This document shows, in pieces, positions 1 through 12,900 of a stretch of DNA of 64,000 bases. The stretch covers positions 836,958 through 900,957 of the forward strand of contig VXAY01007404.1 of NCBI GenBank assembly GCA_013399855.1, given 5' to 3'. This stretch comes from Oxyruncus cristatus. Lineage: Eukaryota; Chordata; Aves; Passeriformes; Cotingidae. Within the stretch, counting starts at the first letter, position 1; each line of letters opens with the position of its first letter. A program made the position numbers and the translations under genes. The notes below the pieces were generated by a model that was given only the letters and a program-made list of their open reading frames with translations, did no database searches and was not told the DNA's origin.

Positions 1-2643
1 AAGAGAGGAGGGAGTGGCATTCATTATTTACAACGTTTGCTTTCTGAAGCAACTGATACATGAACTGAAGCCCTACATCCAGTAAGTGGTTGGACATCAC
101 TGTAAGAAATAAGATCTCCTGGGTTTTTTTCCCTTTTTTGGTGTGTATGTGACCTTCACTTTTGCTTTTGTAAACTGCCCTTATCTCGACTCACAATGTT
201 TTTTCCACCTTATTTTCTACCCCCCGTCCTGAAGTGGAGCGTGATAGAGCTGCTGGATGGGCACCTAGCACTCAGCCAAGGTCAATCTACTGCACAGAGT
301 AAAGTGATTTAATAATAGCAGGAAAATTGGAGAAAATTTCTAATGAGGTAGAGAAAAAAAAATCTCAATTCTTATGTCAAAATATAGCAGCATCTAGTTT
401 TAAAAATTATTAACAAATTGGACCATTTCATCGGGTCAACAATTTGTAACCTCTTTAATGTAGTCCAATAGCTATTTCACAGAGTATTTCTTAGAACAAA
501 TGTTCAGTACTGAACAGTCCAGTTCAGCTCCCTAGCTGAAGTGATTATAGAAATAATAAATGGCAATTATTTGGTCCACTGTACAGCACTGCAATCAGGA
601 TATTCCAGGAAAAAATGCCATGACTACAGAAGTAAACTAAAAATTAAAGTGAACTCATCAGTTCTCAAATTAGATCACTGACGACCCTGACTGATTCAGT
701 GTTGGTCACTGTAGCACTGCTAAATGTTCTCCCTCTAGGAGAGGTAAATTTCTCTCAAATATTTGCTCAAAAATCTTAAATGAGCAAACTGAAGATGCCA
801 CATCGAATTTGGCTGTTGAACAAAGAGACTACTAACTTTTCATCTCTTCTATTTCGAACATACAAGTTTGAAATACAGAATTCAGTACAGTTTGCAAGAA
901 GCCTAAGATGGGTGGTTTTGCCTTGAAAAAAAGATGATTCACGTTACACATATTAGACCCTGATCTTTCACGGGTGCTGAACATACTTCATTTGTTGTGA
1001 CATGTGTGGATGATTACTAGTTCTCAACAGCTATTAGAGGCATCAGAGAATTAGCCCCTTGCTTTGCAACATCATGAAGTTTTAGCTTCTTTCAAACGAT
1101 ATATGTTACTGAAGTTTTATTTGCTTTAGAAAGGAATTGATGCACCAGAGAAGGGGGAAAAACCCCACTAAAACAAGACAAAACCCCCCCACAACTAATA
1201 GTGAAGTTTACAAAAATTAGAGTATATAGGGAAGAAAAATCCATTACAGCATCATATCAGGTACAAACTAAGTCCTTGTTTAGGAACATAGTTACATATA
1301 TTTTAAAATGCCAAGTGCTTCCCACATTTTAGGGGTATTAAATTGCTGAGGAATACATTCAGTACAGGTAGTTGGGTTGCAGTGGGAGTTGCAGATTCAG
1401 CTCTGGGTGGCTGGAGCCCCTGGCAAGAGCCCATGAAATGCTGACCCTTTGCAGACCAAAGGTCACAGGGACCTGTGGGCCCAGTGGGGGACTGGACACT
1501 CAGAGATATGGCAGGAGCCATATGAGAACCCCAGACTTTACTGGGCTTAGACTGTGAGGGGATAAAAGTCCAGGGGTGCCTTTGTTTCCAGTCCCTCCTG
1601 GAGGGACCAGCTTGAGCTGCTATTTTGTTACTGTTATTATGCCAAAATGGAATTATTTTAGGGATCTGGATGTCTGACATTCTGCTATGGGAAACCTGGG
1701 ATTGAGCTGGTAAGGAAACCTCATCTGACTGTGAATGGGCTTTGGTCCCAGCTCAAGTGGTGCAGGTGTGCTGGCCTGAGTGGCTCCTGGATGGTAAGAC
1801 AGGGAAGTTTCCTTAAAAAAACTGCTCTACCAGAGTTTGTCCATAGATTCAGTACTGTCATTGCCAAGCATTCACACATTCAAAGTAGGAAATTATATGA
1901 GAGATTGTTCTATGATGTTGCATATTTTTTCCTGTTTGAAAAAATTAAATTTTCTTGAAAAATATTTCAACTTTTTTTTTTTTTTTCCTAAAGGGTAGTC
2001 TAAAATGTGTTACAGGAAAGTAAGAAAGCTGGTTTAATATTTTTATATAAACATGATTTTTTTCAATTTTAAAGGGTTAGTTTTCTAACTTTACATATAG
2101 AGAGTTATGAATAAAAAATATTTATTTAAATTTTTCACATTTTAAAAAGTAATATTTTTAATAATTTACGAGCCTGTAAAAAAACTATTTTTACTGTTAC
2201 ATAATTTAAAAGTTATTAAATTTTGTTTTCCGAAAAGAACCACATCAGTCAAAGACAATTAGATAAGTATTTTTTAAATTGATTTTGGGATCCATTTCTT
2301 ATTTGGGGCTTGCATTTTCATTGTAAAATATATTTTTGTATTTTCTCTTTCACGCAAAGACAAATAAGACTAAAGCTTATATTTCCATCCAAATACAGCT
2401 GCTTTAAAAAAAATCCTCATCAAAACAATACAGCTCTTACAAAAAAAAAAAACAAACAACACAGTATTTTTCAGTGTAACTCATTAAAACCCTCAAAATC
2501 ACACAGTGAAGCCAAGATGAAATATACCAATGAAAAAAACATTTACAGTAGACAAGACTGTTAGAAAGAAAAACCCATACTGTCATTACCTTCCCTCATC
2601 TTCCAGAGATCCATACAGAATATGTGGATAAAATCAGACTCAC
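1..2643 (-). other. CDH7 intron 6, partial
   Basis: This AT-rich intron begins with donor GTGAGT at 2643-2638 and runs past position 1. No exon-like cadherin sequence is visible in it. It contains long A/T-rich runs (about 1960-2460) and one GC-richer block at about 1370-1830 described separately. Confidence 0.85.
1370..1830. repeat. Possible degenerate interspersed repeat (LTR-like composition)
   Basis: This block is clearly GC-richer than the surrounding intron, contains a TATA-like GATAAAAG (1559-1566), and has abrupt compositional edges, as an old LTR would. I cannot recognise a family or see terminal TG/CA ends or target duplications. It could be unique sequence. Confidence 0.2.
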
Positions 2644-2831
2644 CTTCTGAATTGTTATGATGCCCTCTTGAGTGTCTTTGTCGACAGAAATTTTGAATAC
2701 TCCCAAACCATCACCATCCACAATCTTATACTCCATTTCAGCATTAGGTCCGACATCTGCATCTGCAGCTTTTATTCTGGCCACCACGGAAGCCACTGGC
2801 AAAGATTCTGGGACATTATATTGATATGATC
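2644..2831 (-). CDS. CDH7: CDH7 coding exon 6: first part of EC3, residues 265-327 (last exon in the window)
   Basis: The acceptor is AATTTCACAG|GATCA (AG at 2833-2832) and the donor is CAGAAG|GTGAGT (GT at 2643-2642). The exon is 188 bp, phase 1 to phase 0, again the canonical size. It encodes SYQYNVPESLPVASVVARIK, the calcium-ligand segment AADADVGPNAE (residues 286-296), and ends DTQEGIITIQK at residue 327. I expect the next exon to begin with an ELDFEAK-like segment; I see none between here and position 1, so intron 6 continues outside the window. Confidence 0.97.
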
Positions 2832-4063
2832 CTGTGAAATTTAAAAATTTAGTGAATTCAGAGTCTTCTGGGGCTGAAGGCAAAAACCAAAAATCTAGCT
2901 TTCTTAAATTTACTTTCCTTTAAATCATGTGCCTGAATATTTACTCAGGCTACAGGAATATATTCTTCAGTTTTGAAATAGAATTGCCCTTTTAGTTAGT
3001 TTCTCTTTGTGACAGACTCTCCCTTAAGTACTATAGGCATAATTTCTTCATGTGACAAGAGAAGTATAAGATAAAGATGCAAAAATGATAATGCAGAGAA
3101 TGTTTTACTTTGTTTTCCAGAGAAGAGGAAAGTAAACTAATATCAATATAAAATCTTATTATTTTATACCTGTGTATCTTGATTAGGCAGTTTGCAATCT
3201 GAACATCACTAGAAACTGATATATATTCATTTCTTTAACAGTAAGTGCATCATCTTGAAAATTGCAGCTTCTTTATTCAAGTACCAAATGATATATATGC
3301 TGTCAAAAGGGTATCTGAGTGCAGCCTGTAGCCAATAACACCCTCACCTTCAAAAATAACTGCAGTTATTCTCTTATTATTTCAAGCAGTTGGTGGCTTG
3401 AAATAGCAGGAAATCTATTACGTACAGATCTATTTTTTTCATTATCGGAGGTGAGGCTCGAGTTGACGTGAATATATTCTTCACATTACTTTAATTCTCC
3501 TTTAATAAGTAATTTTTTTTTGGTTAAAAAAAAAGCACCCTAGACGGAATGCTATGAATAAACTGAGCTCTTCAGGTTTGAGCATACAGCTATCTACTGC
3601 TTTCTTTGGTTAGGAGGAGAGACATATTGGTCAAAGAAAGCAAATGGAGGGAAGGTGACATTCCAGCTCTTTTGTGATTAACTCTCTAGAAAACACTGTA
3701 AGCACATGAGAAATCCTGTTAAAATACAAAGGAATATGAATGTTTAAGAGTCACGTTAAAGAATCCTGAAGTCTAACTGGTAAGAGCTAAATATCTATTA
3801 AGATATATATTTTTTGGTCTTCTTTTTCACAGAGAGGAATGGCCCTGCTGTACACCACTTCTTTTCAGCTGATCTCATATGTATTAGGGAAAGAAAAATG
3901 ATGTAATAATCATAACAATAATCATTATAACTTATGGTCTGTGATTCTCAAAGTACTCAACATGGTAACTAAGAACTTTTTGTTTAGAAATAGCAAGGTG
4001 TGTAAAGAAAATAACAATGTTTAGGAATAATATTACAAGTCATGTATTTAGAAAGCAACTTAC
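2832..4063 (-). other. CDH7 intron 5
   Basis: This 1.2 kb intron sits between exons 5 and 6 and has GTAAGT and CACAG ends. It is AT-rich, and I see no gene, repeat family or other distinct element in it. Confidence 0.92.
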
Positions 4064-4231
4064 TGCGTGGAAAGCGGGGCGGGTTGTCATTAACATCAGT
4101 CAGGGTGACAGTTACAGATGTGGTCCCTGATAATCCACCATTCTGCCCAACCATGTCCTTTGCTTGAATAACTAACAGGTATTGGTCCTTGGCTTCTCTA
4201 TCCATATTCGGAAGGGCAGTCTTGATAACCC
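4064..4231 (-). CDS. CDH7: CDH7 coding exon 5: EC2 second half, residues 209-265
   Basis: The acceptor is TCTTACTGCAG|GGGTT (AG at 4233-4232) and the donor is CCACGCA|GTAAGT (GT at 4063-4062). The exon is 168 bp, phase 1 to phase 1, the standard size for this exon in type II cadherins. It encodes [17 protein letters not shown] and the end of EC2. MDRE at residues 218-221 and DVNDN at 254-258 are the EC2-side and linker calcium-binding motifs of the EC2-EC3 boundary, followed by PPRFPR. Arg265 is split with exon 6. The frame is intact. Confidence 0.97.
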
Positions 4232-6809
4232 CTGCAGTAAGACAAGATGTCAATGGCTGCACAAGCAAATATGCTACTGTGAAAGCTGAGTCGCCCTTTA
4301 GAAGGTAACAGCAGATCAATGATAGCAACAAAACTGGAACAAATTAATTTCAACACTAATATCACAGGGTTTGACTAGGAGTTGAACTGACATACTACAA
4401 GCTTATTTTAAGCAGTCACCAAAACCCACCAGTTTTTATTTAGTACTAGATTCACTCCGTAATGGTGTGCGTAACTGTTTTCCAAATAGCTTCTCCCTGA
4501 ACTAGACTTCATTAATGTCTTGGGTAACATTCCCTTCCTTGGAAGATGTCCTTTTCTGTATTTGATTTCCTACTCTTTTAGAGCTAGGAGGAACAGAATA
4601 CTGTGCATTAATTTTTAACATTCCAAGGTAAAGATTCATTTAATGATGTTTTGAATAGTCATCCACCACATTAACTCTTACTGATACTGATATCATGTCA
4701 CACTTTGCAGATATACGAAATTATCTTATTTTTCCATATGTTTGATTTAACAATACCCACTTCTAAATCATTAGCATAATCAAGAGATTTTTTATTTATT
4801 AATGGAAATACTGTGATATCTGAAGTAGTTTTTGTTACATCCATTTGACTATCTGCACACGATTTGTAATTAATTGATTTGAAATGAAAGCTGGAAGAAA
4901 ATTCCATGTTTCATCCTTTCAGTTATGCTGATATAGAGCAAAAAATAAATATGCCCTCTCAAAATATGATGATTTTATGAATATTTCATGCTCAGTACAC
5001 AGTACAGCTGCTAACTCTGATTTCCAGAGAGGCAGCCGTTTACTCCACCAGCACTTAATGTCAGCAGTGAAGGAAACATAAACAAACTAAATAAAGAAGA
5101 GGCACATTGGGACACATATCTCTTCATCTGCTATTTGTTGAATGTTTAGTTAGAGTTTTATTTCTTTTCTCCCTTACTAATGCAGGACTTGCCATTAATC
5201 ACCGCTGCGTTGAAACATTTATGTCACAAACAGAACTGTCTGGCACTATTTCACCCATTTTACAAGACATGTTAAAATACAATTAATATAAAATTTCATA
5301 GTGTTGTTTCTACATTGCTTTTCCTGGCCTGCTTGTTTTTCTATCATAGTTAAATTACCAGGCAACGTTACACAATCACTTGGAAGATAACTGTCAAGAA
5401 CAAAGGAAATGGGAGTATCACGTCAAAGAGAAAATGTATGCAAACATTTCAGTCTGAATTCATCAAGATTTTGATTCAGCAGAAACTACCATATTATTGT
5501 TCAAGGACTGTCTGCACTCATTATGGCAATATACATTGTACATACATATACAGGGAGAGAGAGAGAGAAACAGAGAAAATCACTTTAAATCATACTGTTG
5601 GAGGGAAAAAGACAGTGCTGTTTATACCCGCTGAGCATGGACCTGTTGCAATGCGAAGATAACTACAGTACTTAATTTCTGCAAATTTAGATGTTGCTAA
5701 ATTGAGTGTGGCCTTTTGGTCATAATATTGGGATTCAGGTCTGATTCAAATCAAAGGTTATTTATAATAAAAGGGTTAAATTTTTTTTTCTGTTTTGCCT
5801 CAACTTGTCTGTTTCCAAAATGAAGACTGTAATTCTTCTCCTTGGTGTAAGTGAAGGCTCAGGCACTAAACTGAATTGAGCAGAGCGAGAAGCTATTTTC
5901 CTGCTTTATGAAATAATACAGCAGAATGAGCAATGTTTACTAAACAGACAAAGGATTAAAGATTGCATCTTGTTGTGACTTAAAAATATTCACAAAATTT
6001 CATGAAAATTGTAAAAACAAAAATTCGCCAGTAATATGTTTTGAAAGTGGCAGCAAAATGTGGTACCAGATAAGGATAGGAAGCAAAGTGTTTTCTTCTT
6101 CAACTTAGTATATAGATTCCTTTCCCACAACAAAACTTCAGTTTAAAAAGTAGAATGGAGAGGTAATCGTGCTGTAAATCTATTCTTATGGAAATATGGC
6201 TATGTGACATTTAGATATTTCTAAGACAAACATCTGCAAAAAAATTGTTCACAGAATCACAGAATATGCAGAATTGGAAGGGAACCACAAGGATCGCTGA
6301 ATCCAACTCTTAGCCCTGCACAGGACCATCCCCAACAGTCACAAAATGTCCCTGAGAGCATTGTCCAAATGCTTCTTGAACTCTGTCAGGCTTGGTGCTG
6401 TGACTACTTCCCTGGGGAGCCTGTTCCAGCGCCCAACCATCCTCTGGGTGAAGAACCTCTTCATAATATCCAAACTAAATCTCCCCTGAGACAACTTCAG
6501 GCCATTCCCTTGGGTCCTGTCACGGGCCACCACAGTTCACAGTGTCTTGAAATTTTCATTAATCAGAGAGATGGTAACAGGCAGTAGACCAGACAGCTGG
6601 TAGATTGACAAGATAAGAAATTCCATTCCAGCAATGTCTGTTTATTACATAGCTCAGACTTATGGTTTTCAAAATCTATTCTAAAGAATAAGAGATTAAA
6701 AGATCACCAAAGAGACCAAGAGGTCATAATAATAAGTTCCTAGCAAGTTCTAATGGACTTTTTTTTTTTTTTTCCTAAGCATTTCTGCAAAGAGTTTATG
6801 GAAAGTTAC
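4232..6809 (-). other. CDH7 intron 4
   Basis: This 2.6 kb intron has donor GTAACT and acceptor CTGCAG. It holds one CR1 fragment (6250-6545) and a short (GA)n stretch near 5550. No other distinct element was seen. Confidence 0.92.
6250..6545 (-). mobile_element. CR1 LINE, 3'-end fragment, minus orientation
   Basis: The plus strand starts ACAGAATCACAGAAT, the reverse complement of the avian CR1 3' end, and continues with the CR1 text around CCCTGCACAGGACCATC and CTTGGTGCTGTGACTACTTCC. Read on the minus strand it gives the degraded conceptual segment NRLPREVVTAPSLTEFKKHL, shared with the CR1 copy at 15153-15487 (NTLPREVVTAPSLSEIKKHL). It is 5'-truncated, as most CR1 copies are, and lies in CDH7 intron 4 in the same orientation as the gene. 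Confidence 0.9.
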
Positions 6810-6929
6810 CTGTTTTTGGCTCCACAGAGAAGTAAGGTTGTCCCTGCAATATGCTGTAAACCACTCGAGCACTGTTGCCATAAGTAGGATCATCCGCATC
6901 AGTGGCTGTCACTTGAACCACAGAGGTAC
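6810..6929 (-). CDS. CDH7: CDH7 coding exon 4: EC2 first half, residues 169-209
   Basis: The acceptor is ACATTTTACAG|GTACC (AG at 6931-6930) and the donor is AAAACAG|GTAACT (GT at 6809-6808). The exon is 120 bp, phase 1 to phase 1. It encodes [20 protein letters not shown] and then [19 protein letters not shown]. The DADD segment (residues 179-182) carries the DXD-type calcium ligands of EC2. The glycines split at both junctions (G169 and G209) join exactly with exons 3 and 5. At 40 residues it is too short to stand out as an open frame, and was found by following the protein across the junctions. Confidence 0.96.
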
Positions 6930-9900
6930 CTGTAAAATGTTTAAAGGACCATTGTACATGAAAGATCAAAAAATATGAACTTCAGTTATTCAATATGATG
7001 TTCCAATATATATCTGGAACAGTGTGAGGTGGCTTTTTCACAACTGGTCATCATTTCCATGCCGACTCAGATTAGTGTATAAAGTTCTCTTTGTAAACAA
7101 GTAGTATTAGGTAGTACAGAGTTCCATCTTCCCAAATTGTCTCAGCCTTTGACTCACAGAAATAAAAACCCATCTCACCCAGTAGCTCCGCCTCTCTATC
7201 TCTGCCTTTGGTTGATGGAAGATATGGGAGCAATATTTCTGTGATGATGGTGATGCCTGAAATCTGTTTGAGTATGAAATATAGTAATAGTTTCCCTTTT
7301 AAGAGAAGTCTGCATGCTGAAATTGCAATGATTCATTAGAAATTTAAACATACATACATAGATATGTTTTATACATTTTGATAATTGTACACAAAACTAA
7401 TGTTAGCCTACAAAATTATTTACTGCTTCATAAAGAGATGGATGAAGAGTCTCTGTTTCAGCTTAGAGAAAAACTGGTGAAAAGTCCTTTAAAAAGTACT
7501 AATTTCCTTCAATAATATGCAATACTTTAGTATCAGTTGTGGTAATAATCTAGTGCATAAAGATTCCTTGAGCAAGAAATGTCTCTATGTTGACAGGAAT
7601 AAGAAAGCAAAATGTCTAACTGGCTAGCAAATACAGTATATTTTGTGAGAACCTCATTCTACATCCAGCTACTATTCATTATGTTCTCCACATCAGTTCC
7701 CATTTGTTTTGTTCTATACAAGAGTTTCCATGATGTATGCTGAGAGCAGAATAAAACAACACCTGGGATCCAGGGCCTTGGCCATGGTCACCACCCTTTG
7801 ATAGCCATAGAGGATTATTTTTTCTCACTGACAGATTGTCTGGAATATTCAGACCTCCCATTCCACAGCCCAGGGACCCATTTGGAGGTTAGATTGCAAA
7901 TTAATATTGTAGCAATTTGGCAGATGCTCAGTAAAAGTCTTCAAGAGAGGATCAGGTTGCTTCATAGACTGGATTTAAACACAAGATTAGAGAGAAGCAT
8001 TTGTTAAAGACAGTGTTCATTTTCCAAAAGAACACATTTTTGATACGAGGAAATGAGAGTAGCAAGTCTTGAAATCGCTTTTTAAGAACAAACTGCAATA
8101 GCAAGTGTCCAGGGTGAACTTAACCTAAGTTGTATCCTGATCAGTTTTATTTGGATTTTTTCTGGAAATGGTGGGAGAAACTCTGAAATTCTTCCTACCT
8201 GATATAGTATATCCTGCATCCATTTTCCTCAGCTTTTCAGTTCTCAGCTAAGTAGAGCATCATAAATGGATCCTGGGACTAGGCGGAAGGTTTGGAGAGA
8301 GGATTAAGTGAAGCCCTCCATAAAATAAAACAGGATGGGACGTACTTGAAAGAATTCTGACTAGAAATGATCATTCATAAGATAACTATTCACTTGGGTT
8401 ATGGCCTAGCTAACCTGCATTCCTGATCTCTATTCCTGAACTGTCCATGACAAAGTGGTATGATTGCAATTCTATTTAAATGCAATTTTTCTCTCTTGTG
8501 GCCTCTCTGATATTTTTGGACAGGGAAAAGGTTATTCTGAACCTGAAATTTCACATGCAACTATTAAGTAGATGGAAACTTTAAAAAGAAAATTGGTAGT
8601 TAATCCATCAAGTCATTTATCAGTTATGGGACTTATAATACATCAATTTTCTGTTCACCAGTAACTAAGAGCTTTGATTCAGTACGTCAAACTGATTTTA
8701 CAGATTACTCTATAATGTAATTTCATACAGGCACCTATTTTAAACTTGCCAGAGTCTCTCCAGCTTTTGAGAACAAGGGTATCATAATGACTATTTGACA
8801 TCCTGTGTTCTTTGTAAAAGCCAGGCTTACCACATTTACAGAGTCCCTAAGACCTGCCAATGAAGCTTACAACGTCTGCAAATATTGGCAAAAGTGCTTA
8901 TAAACCTCACACAAGTTACGTCTTTGCTCCCTGCTCTTGCTGCTTTCAAGGACTCCAGACCAATACAAGATCAAAGAAATTACAAGCTCTGTAATCTCAG
9001 CACAGACATTTTGGAAATACTGCAAGCTTAGAAGTGCTTGTTTGCTGTAAAAATATATTGATGTAGCAAACAAACCCTCTACATTCCATGAGATGAATAA
9101 AGCCATTATCTGAATCTGATTGTCTCTCTTCTAAAACACATGGATTCTTCAGAAAAGGGTGTTTTTTAAGTCCAAATTCTAACACCAAGTCTTTCCGCAA
9201 TAATTCCACTTGAGTGTAATCAGTAACTAAAAAAACAATGACATTTTTCTAGTCCCTTTGTGCTAATCAACTTCCCTTAAACCTCAATGGGTGAAAGATC
9301 TTAAAAAAACCCAAAGAATAAAAAAACCTGCTGTTTTCATTATTTCTTTACTAATTGCAAACAAACAAACAAAAAAAAAAAGTGAGCTTCCGAGAGGCTG
9401 AGTCCCATGTTGAGAGGAAGATTTCTGCACAATATATTTTTTAAAAAGAATATGCAAGATAACAGAAGGTATTCTAACTATGTGAAAAGTCCTACATGTA
9501 AGAAATCAGTTCCAAGGAAACATAATGCACAGAAAGATCTGTATGTGAAGATTTCAAGAGACTTTTTCCAGAGAAAGCAGATTGCGCTTGAAGAATAAGG
9601 ACGATCACTGCAACACACAGTTGTCCTAATCTTTCTGCAATGGATTGATGTCAAATTTGAATACATACTTTCCTTTGGAAAAAAATGACCCAGAAAGCTG
9701 TAGGGATACTCGTGGTTAGTAATTAAACCTACAGTTTGAGGAAAAATGAGTAGTTGCATCATAGTCCCCTCTACACCATCTTAGAGGAGTTTGTGCTCCT
9801 GCACTGCAATTGTCTGGTTTTATTCCTGAAAAATTTGCCTTACCTTCTAACACAGACAGTCAACTGCCATTTATGCATCGAAGATTAGATAATATGGGGC

Positions 9901-12900
9901 AGTCAACAAATGACACTACTCATCTGACAAAACCAGTGTGCCAGTAAATCTTATTTATGTCAGCATTGTTCAGAGTTCTAGAGTGCAAGTAGGCAGAACA
10001 CTAATGCTACCCCACATGCTCATTTGTGACTTATTATAAATTGCAGCTTCACAACTAGAACTTTAAATATTACTTACAGTTTGTGTATCTGACATGGGTT
10101 GAAAAAACAGATAGGGGTTATTCACTTAAAAAGTGTTTTTCCCTCTTATGAATCCCTCTACGATTATTTTTCTCTGCAAGTATGTTTGTAACGAAGCTTG
10201 AATATCAGTTCATTAAAAAGAATTCTACATGTAGCAACCTCATAAAGGTTTTCAGCAATTGCAGCAAATACTAAGGAAAAATCTGTGCTGCTTAAAAGTG
10301 TTTCCCGTATTTCTTTTTTTGATACTAGCTAGTAACACACTGAATTCCATGTGGCTGGCACAGATTTCTGATTTTATTTTCCAGAAGGTTTAAGACAATT
10401 TTTAACCTACCCTTTAATATATATTGGTAGATATTACAAAATCACAGTAATCTCAGAATGTGACCTATTTATTCCGATATTAGGGCAAAAGGAAGGGAGG
10501 ATATTTGCAGAGAGGACCTTGAATTTAGAATGTTATTTGTACTTTAATTTACCCAAGTCAAGACTAAGAAATGTTTCTGACATGGTGCAGAGATCAACCT
10601 TTCCAGGGATAGTTCAGATAAAGCTAAACTGGTTGCTGAAGTTCATTTTGAGTTGGAGATCCTTCAAAGGGATTTTTGAGTCTCCGAGTGTATTGTTTTA
10701 GAAACCTCTGCAGAGCTTTTCAAAAAGCTTACCAGTATCTTCTGTGCATTTTATCAAACTTTAAAGTGATTTTTCATAAGAAATGCTTGTGTGACTTCGG
10801 TTTTAACATTGGTGAGATGGCAAAACTGGTTTCTAAAACTAGATGCTCTTAACAGATGCGTAATTTTGAAACAAACCATTATCAATTGAATTTTAGCCAC
10901 ATTAACAAATTAAAAATTAACCTTTAAAGGAAGTCAGCTATTAAAGGTAATGATCTGTAATATGTATAACACAAAACAATGGTATCACACTTCTACAGTT
11001 ACTACTAGGAACATTAAACACCTTTACTATAAATTTATCCATAATTCCTGCTTAATCCTAACATACAACAATCCAGCCTGGTTCTGCTCAGTACCATCTG
11101 GTATTTCTGTGCTTCTGCCACTGGCCCTCACCCACAGCTGATGCAGCAATGCCTCCATAGCCTTTCCCCTCCAGGAGTGTGAAGGGGGAGAGACAGAATC
11201 CTCTTCACCTCTTCCCTTCCCTCCCAGAGCCTTGTTAGATCACCTTCACTCTGGGACAAAGATCAAGTCTGGTCCCAGACAAGCAGCAAGGTCTCCAAAG
11301 GAACTACACACTTCTATCAAAGATTTAAGCATGATACAATGTTTTTGCTTTCTTTTCCTTTTCTTTGTTATAAAATTCAAATGCTTCTATCCATCTCAGT
11401 CAGAGATAATAAACATGGCAAGAGAGATATTTGTTGTGCTGGGTAACAAGCAAAGCTGCTGATATGGCTGGAGAGAAGAAAATATTAAACAACCAAAATA
11501 TTAAACAACCAAAACCATGTTGGGTATTAGAATTTTCAGCCCCCCTTCCCTTGGCTATAAGTCAAACAGATCAGTATCTCATAGCAGCTATTTTTCTGGT
11601 GAATATCACAGACACACTCTTTTAACTATAATTTGCAATCTTTTTGTTTAAAATATAATACTACTGGATTTTTTAAGTAAGATAGATAGTTCAAAAAAAA
11701 AAAAAAAAAAGGTCTTATGATTTTCAGATAAGCCATATCTCTAGGGTTTTTGCAATGAATAGATTCACAAGCCATCAAGATATTTACCCTCTCCAGGATA
11801 ATCAATATAATTGGGCCTGACCCAAATATAATTTGAATCCAACCCGAAGTCATTTCAAATAACAGAAAAGATTGACTTCAATTAGCCTTAGATAATGTCC
11901 TAAAATATTTGTCAAATAAAATACAGAATCATTATACTTGCATAGCCAGCCTGTAGGTTAAAGGTTATAGTTTTCCTAGCTTTATAGTTAATTTGGGTTT
12001 ATAATCGTGTGATCTCTTTCATTTCCTTTAATATCCAATTAAAAATCCTTGTCATGGATATAATTTTAAACAAAATAGGAGAGAGATACTTTGTATCTCC
12101 TTAATATTTAATGAATGCTCTAGGTGATTAATTAAAAATTATGTTATATGAATAAACTATGAATTGCTGTAACTGTGTAAGACAAGTGCGACAAAGGCAT
12201 TTCATGATAGTTCTTAATTCTGTAACAATGCAATATTCAATAGTTGTGTGATACTAACCATGAATATGTTTAAAATGTGCAGTTTCAGGAAGGTCATGAA
12301 CATGGAACTGCTCTTAGTTGACACAAATCTCAAGAGTGCACAAGTCTGAGTTCACAATTTTGCACAACATTTCACCTAATTTGGAAATATATTTGGTGTT
12401 GTATGGTCCATAAGGGAGATAATTCTTTTTACTCATTTATAAGGTAAAGATTCAACAAAATATGCAAAAGCAGCCCATTTTGAAAAATAGTCCTTATTAT
12501 AATAGCATATTATCCTACTAAAGGGTGAGACTTCAAACAAATGTCACTATAAACCTAATGTCAGTGTGTGTTTGCTCCTGTGTACGTTTACAGATTTTCT
12601 CAGTGTTTACTGTGTTGAGCAGTTAAACATGCCTTATGTTTTCCACTGCAAAAAGTGCACTCCTCACAGATTGATTTCCAATATATTTTTGGAACAAATG
12701 GGATAAAGGCATGGATGTGTATGTGTAGGTAAATCTCATATATCTGTAATAGTTGCCCCTACATCAGTATGCCAGTGCAAGAAAAGACAGAGATAACTCA
12801 TGCAAAAGAGAAATATGGAGATAATTGTTTTTCAGGGCATAAGACAAAAACGAAAGAAATTTAACAACTGCTGCATGCAACATTTTACTTAAATAATCTA

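Noticed and set aside
1303..1680. A 125-codon minus-strand frame beyond exon 6, considered as the next CDH7 exon
   Set aside because: The translation has no cadherin similarity and does not continue EC3. It lies in a GC-richer block that may be an old repeat.
2596..2883. Assignment of the cadherin to another type II member (CDH20, CDH12, CDH18, CDH6)
   Set aside because: The EC3 start (VPESLPVASVVARIKAADAD), the EC1-EC2 text and the leader fit CDH7 as I recall it. Relatives such as CDH12 and CDH18 have a different EC3 start.
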